Shown: positions 19,522 through 28,752 of the stretch, piece after piece | How positions within the stretch are numbered: position 1 is the first letter of the stretch | How the letters are laid out: each line of letters starts with the position of its first letter | Assembly: GCF_018967865.2 (NCBI RefSeq) | Contig: NZ_JAHLZY020000001.1 | Location: 310,001 to 374,000, forward strand | Length of the DNA stretch: 64,000 nucleotides | Origin: Hymenobacter siberiensis | GTDB lineage: Bacteria > Bacteroidota > Bacteroidia > Cytophagales > Hymenobacteraceae | Direction of reading: 5' to 3' | The notes under the pieces: model-generated | The model's database searches: none | Seen by the model: the letters and a program-made list of their open reading frames with translations, nothing else | Told to the model about the DNA's origin: nothing | Made by a program: the position numbers and the translations under genes

Positions 19522-20736
19522 TTGAAATTGCCCCGTGTTTTGCATCTTCCCAAGTGGTACCCCAACCGCTACGACGACCAGGATGGCGACTTCGTGGCGC
19601 GGCACGTAGCAGCCATCGCGGCGCATGGCGGAGCAGACGTGGCGGTGCTGTTTGCGGCCGTGGCGCGGGGGCCACTGCCGGGCTTGATTGCGGCCGACGA
19701 GGATTTTAGCGGCCCGTGGCCCACGCTGCGCTACTACTACCGCGCCGCACCCACCGGCCTGGCTTTGGTTGATAAGCCGCTGAAGCTGCTGCTGTATTTC
19801 TGGTGCCTGGGGCGCGGCTACCGGCGGCTGCGGCGGCACTGGGCCGGGCAGGCGCCCGATTTGGTGCATGTGCACGTGCTGCTGCGCACGGGCCTTTTTG
19901 CGTGGGCGCTGCGGGCGGTGCGCGGCATCCCGTTCATCGTCACCGAGCACTGGACACTGTATTTGCCTGAGCGGGCAGGCGGCATATCATGGCTGCGGCG
20001 GGTGCTCACGCGGGCGGTGGTGCAGCGGGCGGCAGCCCTGCACACCGTATCGGATGGGCTGCGGCGGGCTATGGCCGCGCTGGGCTTTGTGAACCCGCGC
20101 GCTGTGGTCATTGCCAACGTGGTAGATACCGGGCTTTTCCATCCTAACTCACCAACCCGCCAACTCGCCAACCCGCCAACCCACCAACCCACGTTGCTGC
20201 ACGTTTCGGCATTTCACGACCAGGTGAAGAACATCTCCGGCGTGCTGCGGGTGGTGGCGCGGCTGCGCACCGCTTCGCCCGGCCTGAAGCTGCGCATTGC
20301 CGGCTACGGTCCCGACGAGCAGGCGCTGCACGCCTACGCCACCGAGCTGGGCCTGCTGGCCGATGGCACCGTAACCTTCCTCGGCAAGCTGTCGCACGAG
20401 GCCGTAGCCGCTGAGATGGCCCGCGCCACCGCCCTCGTGTCTTTCAGCCGGGCCGAAACCTTCGGCTGCGTGCTGCTGGAGGCGCGGGCCAGCGGCTGCC
20501 CGGTAGTGGCCACCCGCACCGGCGGCGTGCCGGAGCTTTTTCAACCCGAAAATGCCTTTGGCCTGCTAGTGAATCCTGATGATGAAGCAGCTTTGGAAAA
20601 TGCTATCAAACAGGTGGTTGACAAAAATATTCGCTTCGAGCCAATGCAGCTGCGGGCTGATGTTACGGCGCGGTGTGCACCGGCAGCGATAGGGCAGGCC
20701 TTTGGAGAATTGTATCAAAAAGTATTAAACGAGTAA
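19522..20736 (+). CDS. GT4-family glycosyltransferase with internal octamer repeats
   Basis: The product is about 404 residues from the TTG at 19522; an ATG at 19453 is also in frame but overlaps the preceding terminator. A TAACTTGC box at 19478-19485 favours the later start. The N-terminal domain starts LPRVLHLPKWYPNRYD. The C-terminal GT-B domain has HVSAFHDQVKNI, GYGPDEQAL and the acidic motif AETFGCVLLEA. It probably transfers a sugar from a nucleotide donor in cell-surface polysaccharide synthesis and is followed by a flippase. Five 8-base repeats at 20152-20191 encode a Pro/Asn-rich linker between the two Rossmann domains; loss or gain of one unit would shift the frame. Acceptor and donor are unknown. 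Confidence 0.88.
   Translation: MKLPRVLHLPKWYPNRYDDQDGDFVARHVAAIAAHGGADVAVLFAAVARGPLPGLIAADEDFSGPWPTLRYYYRAAPTGLALVDKPLKLLLYFWCLGRGYRRLRRHWAGQAPDLVHVHVLLRTGLFAWALRAVRGIPFIVTEHWTLYLPERAGGISWLRRVLTRAVVQRAAALHTVSDGLRRAMAALGFVNPRAVVIANVVDTGLFHPNSPTRQLANPPTHQPTLLHVSAFHDQVKNISGVLRVVARLRTASPGLKLRIAGYGPDEQALHAYATELGLLADGTVTFLGKLSHEAVAAEMARATALVSFSRAETFGCVLLEARASGCPVVATRTGGVPELFQPENAFGLLVNPDDEAALENAIKQVVDKNIRFEPMQLRADVTARCAPAAIGQAFGELYQKVLNE
20152..20191 (+). repeat. Five tandem octamers inside the glycosyltransferase gene
   Basis: The units are CCAACCCG, CCAACTCG, CCAACCCG, CCAACCCA and CCAACCCA. The unit length is not a multiple of three. Confidence 0.9.
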
Positions 20737-20823
20737 TAAAAGTACAGAACCGGTACAAAGGCCGGCGTTTTGGCTTCAGCAGGTGTCTGCCAGCCGGAAG
20801 CCGACGAATACCTGCCCTCCTCT

Positions 20824-22089
20824 ATGATTAAGCGCATTCTTCAGCATTTTGCGGCGCGGGTACTCACGGCGGGGCTCAGCTTCGCGGTAGTGTGGCTCAC
20901 GGCGCGGTGCCTGGGGGCGGCGGGGCGCGGGCAGGTCAGCCTGTTTGTGACCGATGTGTCGGGGCTGGCGCTGCTGGCCGGGCTGGTGGGCGGCTCATCC
21001 TTAATATATCTGGTGCCGCGCCGCAACGTGTGGCTGCTTTTGCTGCCAGCCTACGGCTGGGGCGCGCTCGTGAGTCTGGGCGGGGCGGCCCTGGTGGGCC
21101 TGCTGCGGCCGGTGAGCACGGCTTATGTGTTGCACCTCGGGGCGGTGGCGCTGGTGCAGGTTCTGCTGTCCATCAACGTGTTTCTGCTGCTGGGTCGGCA
21201 GCGGGAGCGGACCTACAACGTGCTCACTACCACGCAGGCCGGGTTGCTGGCCGTGGCGCTGGCCGTGGCGTTCGGGCCGTTGCGCTGGCTTTCCATCGAT
21301 GCTTATTACTACGCCAACTACCTGGCCTACGGCCTGCCGTGGCTTATCAGCACGGCGCTGCTGCTGCGCCTGCCCGATGCCTGGGGCAGCCGGCGCATCC
21401 GTCGCCGGGCGGCGGCCCGCGAGCTGGCCCGCCACAGCCGGGGCGCGCACCTGTCGAACCTGCTGGCCTTCGCCAACTACCGTTTCAGCTACTACGCCGT
21501 GGTGTACCTGGCCGATACCCGGGCGCTGGGCATCCTCTCGGTGGGGGTGGCGCTGGCCGAGGCCATCTGGCTGATTCCGCGCAGCACAGCGCTCATTCAA
21601 TACGTGGCCCTAGTGAACGCGCCCGACAAGCGCGAGCAAACCCACGCCGCCCTGCGCGGCAGCCGGCTCACGCTGCTGGCCACGGCAGCGGCGGTGCTGG
21701 TGCTGGCCACCGTGCCGGCCGGGTGGCTGGTCGCCATTTTCGGGCCGGAGTTCGGGGCGGCGCACGGCGTCATTATGGCGCTGGCACCGGGCATTCTCAT
21801 CAATGGGGGCGGCATGCAGGCCAGTACCTACTTCGCCGGTACGGGCCAGTACGGCATCAACAACCGCGCTACGCTGCTGGGGCTGGCCGTGACGGTACCC
21901 GCGTGCCTGCTGCTGGTGCCGCCGCTGGGTATTGTGGGCGCGGCGCTGAGCATGTCGGCTTCCTACGCGGCGGGGGTGCTGTACCTGGTGGGGCGCTACC
22001 GCCGGGCTATCGAGGCGACGTGGGCGGATATTCTGCCCGGCTGGGCCGATGTGCGCTGGCTGTGGCAGCGCATGGTTTTTCGGGCGTAA
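20824..22089 (+). CDS. Polysaccharide flippase / MATE-like membrane protein
   Basis: The product is 421 residues from the ATG at 20824. It has about 12 hydrophobic helices and starts MIKRILQHFAARVLTAGLSF, a form typical of Wzx/O-antigen-type flippases. The conserved region LGAAGRGQVSLF near residue 30 is the family's RG.. loop. It would move lipid-linked sugars, or another polysaccharide intermediate, across the inner membrane, working with the glycosyltransferase 88 bases upstream. A palindrome follows at 22100-22138. No polymerase gene is nearby, so the pathway is incomplete in this window. Confidence 0.88.
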   Translation: MIKRILQHFAARVLTAGLSFAVVWLTARCLGAAGRGQVSLFVTDVSGLALLAGLVGGSSLIYLVPRRNVWLLLLPAYGWGALVSLGGAALVGLLRPVSTAYVLHLGAVALVQVLLSINVFLLLGRQRERTYNVLTTTQAGLLAVALAVAFGPLRWLSIDAYYYANYLAYGLPWLISTALLLRLPDAWGSRRIRRRAAARELARHSRGAHLSNLLAFANYRFSYYAVVYLADTRALGILSVGVALAEAIWLIPRSTALIQYVALVNAPDKREQTHAALRGSRLTLLATAAAVLVLATVPAGWLVAIFGPEFGAAHGVIMALAPGILINGGGMQASTYFAGTGQYGINNRATLLGLAVTVPACLLLVPPLGIVGAALSMSASYAAGVLYLVGRYRRAIEATWADILPGWADVRWLWQRMVFRA

Positions 22090-22099
22090 TGAGGCTTGT

Positions 22100-22138
22100 T
22101 AGCGGGTCATGCTTCGCTGCGCTCTGCATGACCCGCTA
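22100..22138. repeat. Palindrome with GTCATGC/GCATGAC ends
   Basis: TAGCGGGTCATGC and GCATGACCCGCTA are perfect inverted copies around a 13-base loop in the 73-base gap between convergent genes. It may also act as a terminator. It shares its GTCATGC core with elements at 46570 and 49239. Confidence 0.85.
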
Positions 22139-22162
22139 GGCTACTCCCTCGCTTTGGAGGTG

Positions 22163-25100
22163 CTATCGGCGCACCTCCAGCCAGCCTTTCAGCTGCTGCC
22201 CATCCGGATAAGTGGCCAGGTAGTAGTACACGCCGTTGGGCTGGCCGTCGGCATTCCATTCGTCGTGGTAGGCGGCCGCTTCGAATACCTTCTGGCCCCA
22301 GCGCGAAAATACCTGGAGGTGCGGCGCGCAGCCGGTACCGAATTGGAAGGTCTGGTTCTGGCCGTCGCCATTGGGCGTGATGATGTTGGGTACGGGTTTG
22401 CGCTCTTTCACCTCTACTGGCGGTGTGGTTGCCGTCGTTTCGCAAAGGTTCTGGTTGTAGCGCAGCCGCACACGGGGCTGGTAGTTGCCGGGCGTGGTGT
22501 AAGTATGCACAGGGTTCGCTTCCGTCGACTGCGTGCCATCGCCAAACTCCCAGACTACGGCGGGCGTCGCAGAATTAGTGGAGCTAACCAGCGTGAAGCG
22601 CAGCGTGAGCGGAACCTGGCGGTTTTCGGGGCAGGCCACGGGTTGCCAGCTGGCTTGCACCAGCGGCACGGGTGCTACCGATATGCGTCGGCTGGCCGTG
22701 CTGGCCCCCGAGCAGGTGGCGTTGGCGACGGTATAAGTTAGCGTGGCAACGCCCGTAAAACCGGCCGGCAGCGTGAACACGAAGCCCGAAGCCACGCTGC
22801 CCGTCACGCCCGGCCCCGTAAACGTGCCGCCCCCTGGCGTGCCGCTCAGCCGCACGGCCAGCGTGCTGCCGGCGCACAGCATGGTATCGGCCCCGGCCGT
22901 GAGCGGGGCCAGCACCGTGATGCGGCGCGTGTCGGTGGTGGTGCACAGGCCAGTACTCAGCACCGTGTATGTCACGGTATTCACCCCCACCAGCGCGAGC
23001 GTGGGCGTGAACACGAAGCCCGTGGCCACGCTGCCCGTGACGCCCGTTCCGCTGAAGGTGCCGCCGCCGGGCGTACCCACCAACGGCACCGGGCTACCCG
23101 TGACGCACAGGGCCTGCGCCGGGCCGGCATTGGCAATATTGGGCTGAAAGTTGAACACAAATGCGGCGTTGTTGCAGCCGGCCGGCCCGCCCAGCGCCCC
23201 GCTGTTGTTGGTGGTCGAATACGTGTTTGCGCCCGGCGGAATGGGAAAGCCCGTGTAGGCAAAGCACGAGCAAACCGCCTGATACACCACCCCGCGCGGG
23301 TCGAAGCGCGAGGTGCCGCCATCTACGTGCTCGCCTTCGCCGTTGGGGTCCACGTTACCATAGTACGTGCCGTAGGTGAGGGCCGTGAGGCCGGCCGAAA
23401 ACTGCGCCAGGTAGAAGTCGTTGCCATCGGTATTGGATTGCAGCGCGTCGGCCGTGAGGGGCAGGCGGGTGGTGCTGCCGTTGCCCTCCTGGTAAGGGTT
23501 GGCGGCCGGAAAATCGGGCAGGTAGCGGCCGTTCACCATGCCGCCCCAGCCGCACACGTACACCCGGTCGCAGCGGTCGACGAGGAAGGCCGTGGGGTCG
23601 AGGCTCACCCGGCCCGCGTTGTCGGGGTCGAGGCTGCCGAAGGAGGTAGTGAGCAGGCTCTGGTTCAAGTTGGCGTCGAGCTTCTGAATAAACTGCGTGC
23701 CATTGGTCGTGCGGAACAGGCCGGGCGTGGTGGGGAACTGGCCCAGCGTCTGGCCCAGCAGGTACACGCCGCCATCGGTGCCAATTTGCAGGAAATACGC
23801 CTGGTCGTAGCCGGCCGTGCCCACGTAGGTGGCGCGCAGCACGCTGGTGCCGGCCGCTGCAATGCGCAGCGCAAAGCCATCCACGTCGCCAAGCGGGGTG
23901 GTGCGGTAGGCCCCGGCCGTGGCCGGGAAGTTGGGGCTGGTGGTGCCGCCGGCCACGTACACATCGCCGCTGCCGGGCTCCAGCTGAATGGAATAAGCGG
24001 CATCGGCCCCCGTGCCGCCCAGGTAGCTGGCCCAGGTGATGGCCGTGAGGGTGGGGGTGAGCTTGCACACCACGCCATCGGAAGTGCCGCCCCGGTAGGT
24101 GTTGCCGAAGCCCCGCGCCACCGGAAAATCGGTCGAAGCCGTGTGCGAGGCGATGTACACATTATCGGCCGCATCCACCAGAATATCGCCCCGGAAAGGG
24201 TCGCCGTAGTTGTGCACCAGCTGTTTTTGCGTGGCAAAGGGCGAGAGGTTGCGGTCCAGGGGCAGTACGCCGTCGTTGCCGCTGCCGCCCAGGTAGGTCG
24301 AGCCCACCAGGGCCGTGGCGTTGGCATTCAGGCGGGTCACGATGAGGTCCGAGCCGGTGGGCATATCGTACGGCGGTCCATAATTGCCAAACGGCTCCGC
24401 CGCCGTACCTCCGCCAAAAGTGCGCTGTATAGCCCCGGCCGTAGTCGGATAGTTGCTGGAGCCCGTCGAGCCCAGCACCAGCAGCTCGCCCTGGTTATTC
24501 ACCACCAGGCTGTGCGGAAAATCCGGCCCGTTGCCGCCCAGGTAGGTGGCCCACACCCGCGCCGCCGGCCCATTCACCCGGGGATTGTACTTGATGATGG
24601 CAATATCAATAAGACCCGCAAACGTGGTCCGGAATGCCCCCGGGCTGGCCGGGTAGCCGGCACTGAAAGCAATGCCGCCCGAGTACAGGTTGCCCTGCGC
24701 ATCATAAGTTGCCGTGAAGCCCCAGTTATCGGCCGTCGAGCCAGTGTAGGTGGCAAATACCACCACCGGGTCGATGGTGAGCGGGCGGGCGGTATCGTAG
24801 CTGCCCAGGGCAAAATGCACGGTGCGCCCCGCCAGCACGTAGCGGCAGGGCACGGCCCGGCGCTGGCCGGCCGCGTTGGTCTGCCAGGCCCGCGGGGCCC
24901 GCTCGGTGAGGTTGCCCACGCTGGTTTTCACCACCAGGTTGCCCTCGCCGTCCAGGGTCAGGGCATCGGCGCCGTCGTGTCGCAGGCCGATGGCCGCCGG
25001 ATTGGCCTGCGGGGCCAGCGTGAAATCATACTCCAGGCGCTGGTCGGCGCTTTCATACACCCGCACCCCAATGCCCGGCCACAGCCCGGCGTAGCGCAGT

Positions 25101-25504
25101 TGGCGGTAGCTGCGCACATCACCGGCCCAGTGCGTGGGGTCGGCTCCGAGGAAGTAGCTGCGGTGTTCGGTGGTGGGCGTTTCGGCCGTGAGCAGGGCCG
25201 AGCCAGCGTTTTCGAAGTGCAGGGTGAGGGCGTGGCCCCGCACGGCCTGGTTGGCCGGGGGGGCGTCGTGGGCCGTGTGCCGCCCGTGGTGGGCCACGTC
25301 GTCATCGGCCAGCAGCGCGAAGGTCAGGCCATCGGTTTCGGCAAACAGGCGGCCGCCGGGCAGGGCCGCCGCGTAGCGGGCGTGGCCGTCCCACTGGCCT
25401 TTGTTCTCAATAAATTCGAGACTTGAGGTGGTTGTTTCCTGCGCGCTGGCATCAGCAAGCCGGCTAAGCAGTAGCACAGCCGTAAAAAGTAGCGTTGGCT
25501 TCAT
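22163..25504 (-). CDS. Large secreted protein: SBBP beta-propeller, PKD and T9SS type B sorting domain
   Basis: The product is 1,113 residues. A signal peptide (ends DASAQ) leads into a DUF7948-like N-terminal domain (FIENKGQWD, about 28-230). Then come repeated SBBP-type beta-propeller units (for example WATYLGGNGPDFPHSLVV; about 240-690), two Ig-like repeats with GTPGGGTFSGTGVTGS and GTPGGGTFTGPGVTGS, and a PKD domain (VVWEFGDGTQSTEANPVHTY). The C-terminus, from NIITPNGDGQNQTFQF to WLEVRR, is the gliding-motility-type (type B) T9SS sorting domain. It is predicted to be exported and to act outside the cell, perhaps in adhesion. A TATCTTTA box at 25534-25541 on this strand is a plausible promoter. 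Confidence 0.93.
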   Translation of the reverse strand: MKPTLLFTAVLLLSRLADASAQETTTSSLEFIENKGQWDGHARYAAALPGGRLFAETDGLTFALLADDDVAHHGRHTAHDAPPANQAVRGHALTLHFENAGSALLTAETPTTEHRSYFLGADPTHWAGDVRSYRQLRYAGLWPGIGVRVYESADQRLEYDFTLAPQANPAAIGLRHDGADALTLDGEGNLVVKTSVGNLTERAPRAWQTNAAGQRRAVPCRYVLAGRTVHFALGSYDTARPLTIDPVVVFATYTGSTADNWGFTATYDAQGNLYSGGIAFSAGYPASPGAFRTTFAGLIDIAIIKYNPRVNGPAARVWATYLGGNGPDFPHSLVVNNQGELLVLGSTGSSNYPTTAGAIQRTFGGGTAAEPFGNYGPPYDMPTGSDLIVTRLNANATALVGSTYLGGSGNDGVLPLDRNLSPFATQKQLVHNYGDPFRGDILVDAADNVYIASHTASTDFPVARGFGNTYRGGTSDGVVCKLTPTLTAITWASYLGGTGADAAYSIQLEPGSGDVYVAGGTTSPNFPATAGAYRTTPLGDVDGFALRIAAAGTSVLRATYVGTAGYDQAYFLQIGTDGGVYLLGQTLGQFPTTPGLFRTTNGTQFIQKLDANLNQSLLTTSFGSLDPDNAGRVSLDPTAFLVDRCDRVYVCGWGGMVNGRYLPDFPAANPYQEGNGSTTRLPLTADALQSNTDGNDFYLAQFSAGLTALTYGTYYGNVDPNGEGEHVDGGTSRFDPRGVVYQAVCSCFAYTGFPIPPGANTYSTTNNSGALGGPAGCNNAAFVFNFQPNIANAGPAQALCVTGSPVPLVGTPGGGTFSGTGVTGSVATGFVFTPTLALVGVNTVTYTVLSTGLCTTTDTRRITVLAPLTAGADTMLCAGSTLAVRLSGTPGGGTFTGPGVTGSVASGFVFTLPAGFTGVATLTYTVANATCSGASTASRRISVAPVPLVQASWQPVACPENRQVPLTLRFTLVSSTNSATPAVVWEFGDGTQSTEANPVHTYTTPGNYQPRVRLRYNQNLCETTATTPPVEVKERKPVPNIITPNGDGQNQTFQFGTGCAPHLQVFSRWGQKVFEAAAYHDEWNADGQPNGVYYYLATYPDGQQLKGWLEVRR

Positions 25505-25640
25505 GGAGCAAGGCGGCAGGGAATAGGAGTCGCTAAAGATAAAGTATCCGCCATAATAGACAGGCCTTACGTACGGGCTCCGGAGCTGCCAGCCGCCGTG
25601 CTGGACTGGCCGGCACTCGTTTTTCTATTTCAGGGCCTCG

Positions 25641-25670
25641 ATTGCCGGGCACCAAACCCGCCTACCTTTG
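25641..25670 (+). promoter_or_regulatory. Bacteroidota promoter of the MORN-like lipoprotein gene
   Basis: ATTG at 25641-25644 and TACCTTTG at 25663-25670, with 18 bases between, match the -33 TTTG / -7 TAnnTTTG pattern. Confidence 0.65.
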
Positions 25671-25702
25671 CGTTGATGCCGCGAAAATACCCCGTGCGAT
25701 TC

Positions 25703-26755
25703 ATGCGTATTATTAGTCTGTGGCTCCGGCCGCTACGGTTTCTGGCCCTGGCCCTGGTGCTGCTCACGCTGCTGCCGTGGGCGTGTACCCGCAAAGCCGT
25801 TTCCTTCAACAGCAACCCCGAGCAGCCCGTAGTGGCCGCGCTCGGCACCGACACCCTCACGCGGCCCGGCGACTCGCTCAACGGCAAGCCCTCCCTCAGC
25901 ACGGCCCGCAAGGTGGTGCTCACCAAAGCGCAGGAGAAGGCGGCCAAGGATGCCGAAAAGGACACCCAGCGCAAGTCGAAAAAGAAGAAGAAAAACGTCT
26001 TCCTGGGCGAAAGGATGAAGCGGGCTTTCACCAAGACCGGCCCCAAGGGACGCAACCAGATTATTGAGATTTTCTACTTCCTGAAGTATCCGAAAACCCT
26101 CAATGCCTACGCGCCCGCCCACTATTACTACGACACCAAGAAGCACCGGGTCCTGAAGATGGCCGCCGTGGAAGAAGACGCGGCCAACCTGAAAATTCTG
26201 CACGGCCCCTACAAGAAAATGCAGAACAACAAGGTGCTCGAAACCGGCTACTACGCCCTCGGCACCCGCCACCTGCGCTGGGAGCGTTTCGATAAAAATG
26301 GCGTGCTGCTGGCCAAAACCCACTACGAAATGGGCTTCCCGCGCGATGCCAACGTGAGTTACTACGGCGAAGACCGCAGCCTCATCAACGAAGTGGTGCC
26401 CTACGTTAATGGCAGGCTGGAAGGCGATTACGCCAAATTCCTCATCAATGGCCAGCCCGACTGGCGCGGCCAGTTCGAAAACGGTAAGCGCGTGGGCATC
26501 TGGACCAAGTACTGGGGTTTCCGCGCCCGCCGCCACTACGAGTACCAGTACGGCGAAACGGGTTATGACCCCGAAGTAACTGAGCCCGAGCTGGTGCGCG
26601 AGTACAACCGCAACGCCGTCCTCGTCTTCGACAAGGAAAAGAATATCGAAAAGCGCGGCCAGCCTGACGTTGAGGACCGCCCCAGCCAGCGCCGCACCGT
26701 AGCCCCGCGCACCGTGCCCCGCGCCCCGGCCAAAGTACTGCCCAAGCGCCGGTGA
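25703..26755 (+). CDS. Lipoprotein with MORN/YwqK-like repeats
   Basis: The product is 350 residues from the ATG at 25703, giving a signal peptide with the lipobox LLPWAC. ATGs upstream (25676) would sit at the transcription start predicted from the TACCTTTG box. A Lys-rich segment (KSKKKKKN) follows, then a domain with repeats such as YVNGRLEGDYAKFLINGQ and GQFENGKRVGIWTKYWG, typical of MORN/YwqK-like proteins. The C-terminus is Arg/Pro-rich. The repeats are usually structural or binding modules; the role here is unknown. An inverted simple-sequence repeat separates it from yraN. Confidence 0.8.
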   Translation: MRIISLWLRPLRFLALALVLLTLLPWACTRKAVSFNSNPEQPVVAALGTDTLTRPGDSLNGKPSLSTARKVVLTKAQEKAAKDAEKDTQRKSKKKKKNVFLGERMKRAFTKTGPKGRNQIIEIFYFLKYPKTLNAYAPAHYYYDTKKHRVLKMAAVEEDAANLKILHGPYKKMQNNKVLETGYYALGTRHLRWERFDKNGVLLAKTHYEMGFPRDANVSYYGEDRSLINEVVPYVNGRLEGDYAKFLINGQPDWRGQFENGKRVGIWTKYWGFRARRHYEYQYGETGYDPEVTEPELVREYNRNAVLVFDKEKNIEKRGQPDVEDRPSQRRTVAPRTVPRAPAKVLPKRR

Positions 26756-26760
26756 TTTTT

Positions 26761-26899
26761 TGATGTGGAAGATGTGGAAATGTGATGATGTGGGAAATGT
26801 GGAAGATATGATGGAATGACTACATCTAATATATTCCCCATATTTCCACATTTCCACATTTCCACATCATCACATCTCCCACATCATCATATTCCCCAC
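26761..26899. repeat. Inverted simple-repeat element (ATTTCCAC type) between convergent genes
   Basis: The left arm 26761-26817 is rich in GATGTGGAA units and the right arm 26835-26899 in the complementary TTTCCACAT units. The arms pair imperfectly. Same architecture as the heptamer elements but a different unit. Confidence 0.8.
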
Positions 26900-26900
26900 A

Positions 26901-27260
26901 TTAGTAAAAAGCGTCCTCGAAGTGCTCGATGCGGAAACCCCGGCTGAGCAGAGTAAGGGCCACTATGTCGAAGCGGATGTCGCCGTGCCAGTCCAGCTCC
27001 TCCTGCAAGTGCGTGGCCGCGAAGCGGAACAGTTCCTTTTTGCGGGCCGATACAAACGTCTCGGGTGCGCCGAACTGGCCCGAAGAGCGGGTCTTGACTT
27101 CTGCAAATACCAGCAGCTCGGTGCCGCGCCGCAGCACCAGGTCTACCTCGGCCCGGCCGTGGCGGTAGCCGCGGGCCAGCACTTCGTAGCCCAGGGCTAG
27201 GAAATGGTCGGCCGCCGCTGTTTCGCCGGCCTGGCCTAGTTCGTGAGGGGCGTGAGCCAT
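26901..27260 (-). CDS. yraN: YraN/UPF0102 family protein
   Basis: The product is 119 residues from the ATG at 27260, the usual family length; a longer in-frame extension to 27362 has no family similarity. It carries a nuclease-like PD-(D/E)xK fold: E12, D40 in RAEVDLV, and E54/K56 in FAEVKTRSS. YraN proteins are widespread and predicted to act on nucleic acids, but their function is unproven. The gene diverges from lipB. Confidence 0.93.
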   Translation of the reverse strand: MAHAPHELGQAGETAAADHFLALGYEVLARGYRHGRAEVDLVLRRGTELLVFAEVKTRSSGQFGAPETFVSARKKELFRFAATHLQEELDWHGDIRFDIVALTLLSRGFRIEHFEDAFY

Positions 27261-27391
27261 GGGCGGGTAGCGGGTAAAGACCGGGGTGATAGTAAGAGCA
27301 GGGGAGGGGCCAGGCGTGGCGCAAGCTAACAGTTTGGGCGGTGTGCGCCAACAACTATGCAATGGGTCAGGCTAAAGCCTACCGCGCTTAG

Positions 27392-27399
27392 TACCTTTG
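27392..27399 (+). promoter_or_regulatory. Putative -7 box of lipB
   Basis: TACCTTTG, 25 bases before the lipB ATG, matches TAnnTTTG. No clear -33 element. Confidence 0.6.
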
Positions 27400-27424
27400 C
27401 GTCCTGTTTCATCAACTCCCACTC

Positions 27425-28234
27425 ATGGCCTCCTTCGTAGAACAGTTCCCCCCGCAACTGCTCGACGCCGCCGCTCCCGACGACGCCCGCCCCGCTCCCA
27501 ACCGGCTCCTGCACGTGCAGCGCCTGGGCCTGGTCGACTACGTGCCCACCTGGAAGTTTCAGGAGCAGCTCATGGATGCCACCCTGGCCATCAAGGTCCG
27601 GAACCGCGCCGCCGAAACCACCGGCGAAGCCCCGCAGCCTACCCTCAACCACCTGCTGCTCTGCGAGCACCCGCATACATATACGTTAGGCAAGAGCGGT
27701 AAGCCCGAGCACCTGCTCCTCGATGAAGCCGCCCTCGCGGCGCACGAAGCCAGCTTCCACCGCATCAACCGCGGCGGCGACATCACCTACCACGGCCCTG
27801 GCCAGCTGGTGGGTTACCCCATCCTCGACCTCGACAACTTCCGGCCCGATATCCACTGGTACCTGCGTGTGCTGGAAGAAGCCGTCATCCGCACCCTGGC
27901 CGACTACGGCCTGAATGCCGGCCGCATTGCCGGCCTCACCGGCGTGTGGCTCGATTGGGAGGAAGGTGCCCCCAACCCGCGCAAAATCTGCGCCCTCGGC
28001 GTGAAGTGCAGCCGCTGGGTCACGCTCCACGGTTTCGCCCTCAACGTTAATCCCGACCTCTCGTACTTCGGCCACATCGTACCCTGCGGCATCACCGACA
28101 AAGCCGTGACTTCCCTGGCACGGGAGTTGGGAAGCACCCGGTCCGTGTCCGTTGCCGAAGTGCAGGAGCGCCTGCTGCCCCACCTGCTGGCGCTGCTAGA
28201 GGCAACCAACAGCGAGGAGCCGGCAGCCACCTGA
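27425..28234 (+). CDS. lipB: Octanoyl-[ACP]:protein N-octanoyltransferase
   Basis: The product is 269 residues. It moves octanoate from acyl carrier protein to lipoyl domains (including GcvH) for later conversion to lipoate by LipA. The signature [17 protein letters not shown] is at about 116-132. The catalytic Cys is C221 in [13 protein letters not shown] and the partner Lys is K187 in KICALGVKC. Length is slightly above the usual 210-250 because of an N-terminal extension. A short unknown gene follows after about 40 bases and may be co-transcribed. Confidence 0.97.
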   Translation: MASFVEQFPPQLLDAAAPDDARPAPNRLLHVQRLGLVDYVPTWKFQEQLMDATLAIKVRNRAAETTGEAPQPTLNHLLLCEHPHTYTLGKSGKPEHLLLDEAALAAHEASFHRINRGGDITYHGPGQLVGYPILDLDNFRPDIHWYLRVLEEAVIRTLADYGLNAGRIAGLTGVWLDWEEGAPNPRKICALGVKCSRWVTLHGFALNVNPDLSYFGHIVPCGITDKAVTSLARELGSTRSVSVAEVQERLLPHLLALLEATNSEEPAAT

Positions 28235-28275
28235 AATCCGTTGCAATCTCCTAAAATCCGTTAAATCTGAGGTCC

Positions 28276-28695
28276 GTGAAGCAAGACATTTCCTTTGACC
28301 CCGTAGAAGGCGTTTCCGTAGCCGTAGTACCCGCCGAAGACCATGCCGTCACGCCCGATGGCCAGCCCATCTGGCAGGTGTATTTGCTTAACCACAATGG
28401 GTTTCCGTTGGAAAACGTCATCATCAACGCCAACGGCTACAGCCAGCCCGAAGACGGCGAGAAAGTCCGGACATCCACCCTGCGCTACCTCTTCGAAGTA
28501 GTGCCGCCCCACTCTGCCGTGCCCATCGAGCCCCTCGATTCGGCCCTGCTGCACCTCAACAATCAGTACTGGGTGAGCTACTACCACGGCCCCCAGATTT
28601 TCGACAAGAAATTTATCTTCGTGCCCGATTCCATCGTGCCCGACAATTTCACCCACATTGCCCTGCTCAACCGGGTGGGCGTGCTGCACAGCTAA
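28276..28695 (+). CDS. Conserved protein of unknown function
   Basis: The product is 139 residues from the GTG at 28276, the only plausible start. It has no signal peptide or membrane helix. It is acidic and rich in beta-strand patterns (PIWQVYLLNHNGFPLENVII, FIFVPDSIV). I do not recognise the family. It lies 41 bases downstream of lipB behind a short AATCCGTT-type repeat, so co-transcription is possible. No catalytic motif is visible. Confidence 0.75.
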   Translation: MKQDISFDPVEGVSVAVVPAEDHAVTPDGQPIWQVYLLNHNGFPLENVIINANGYSQPEDGEKVRTSTLRYLFEVVPPHSAVPIEPLDSALLHLNNQYWVSYYHGPQIFDKKFIFVPDSIVPDNFTHIALLNRVGVLHS

Positions 28696-28752
28696 ATACG
28701 TCGCGTTGGCAACCGGCCAGTACTTCACTCTACCCTACTTATTGTATTGTCT

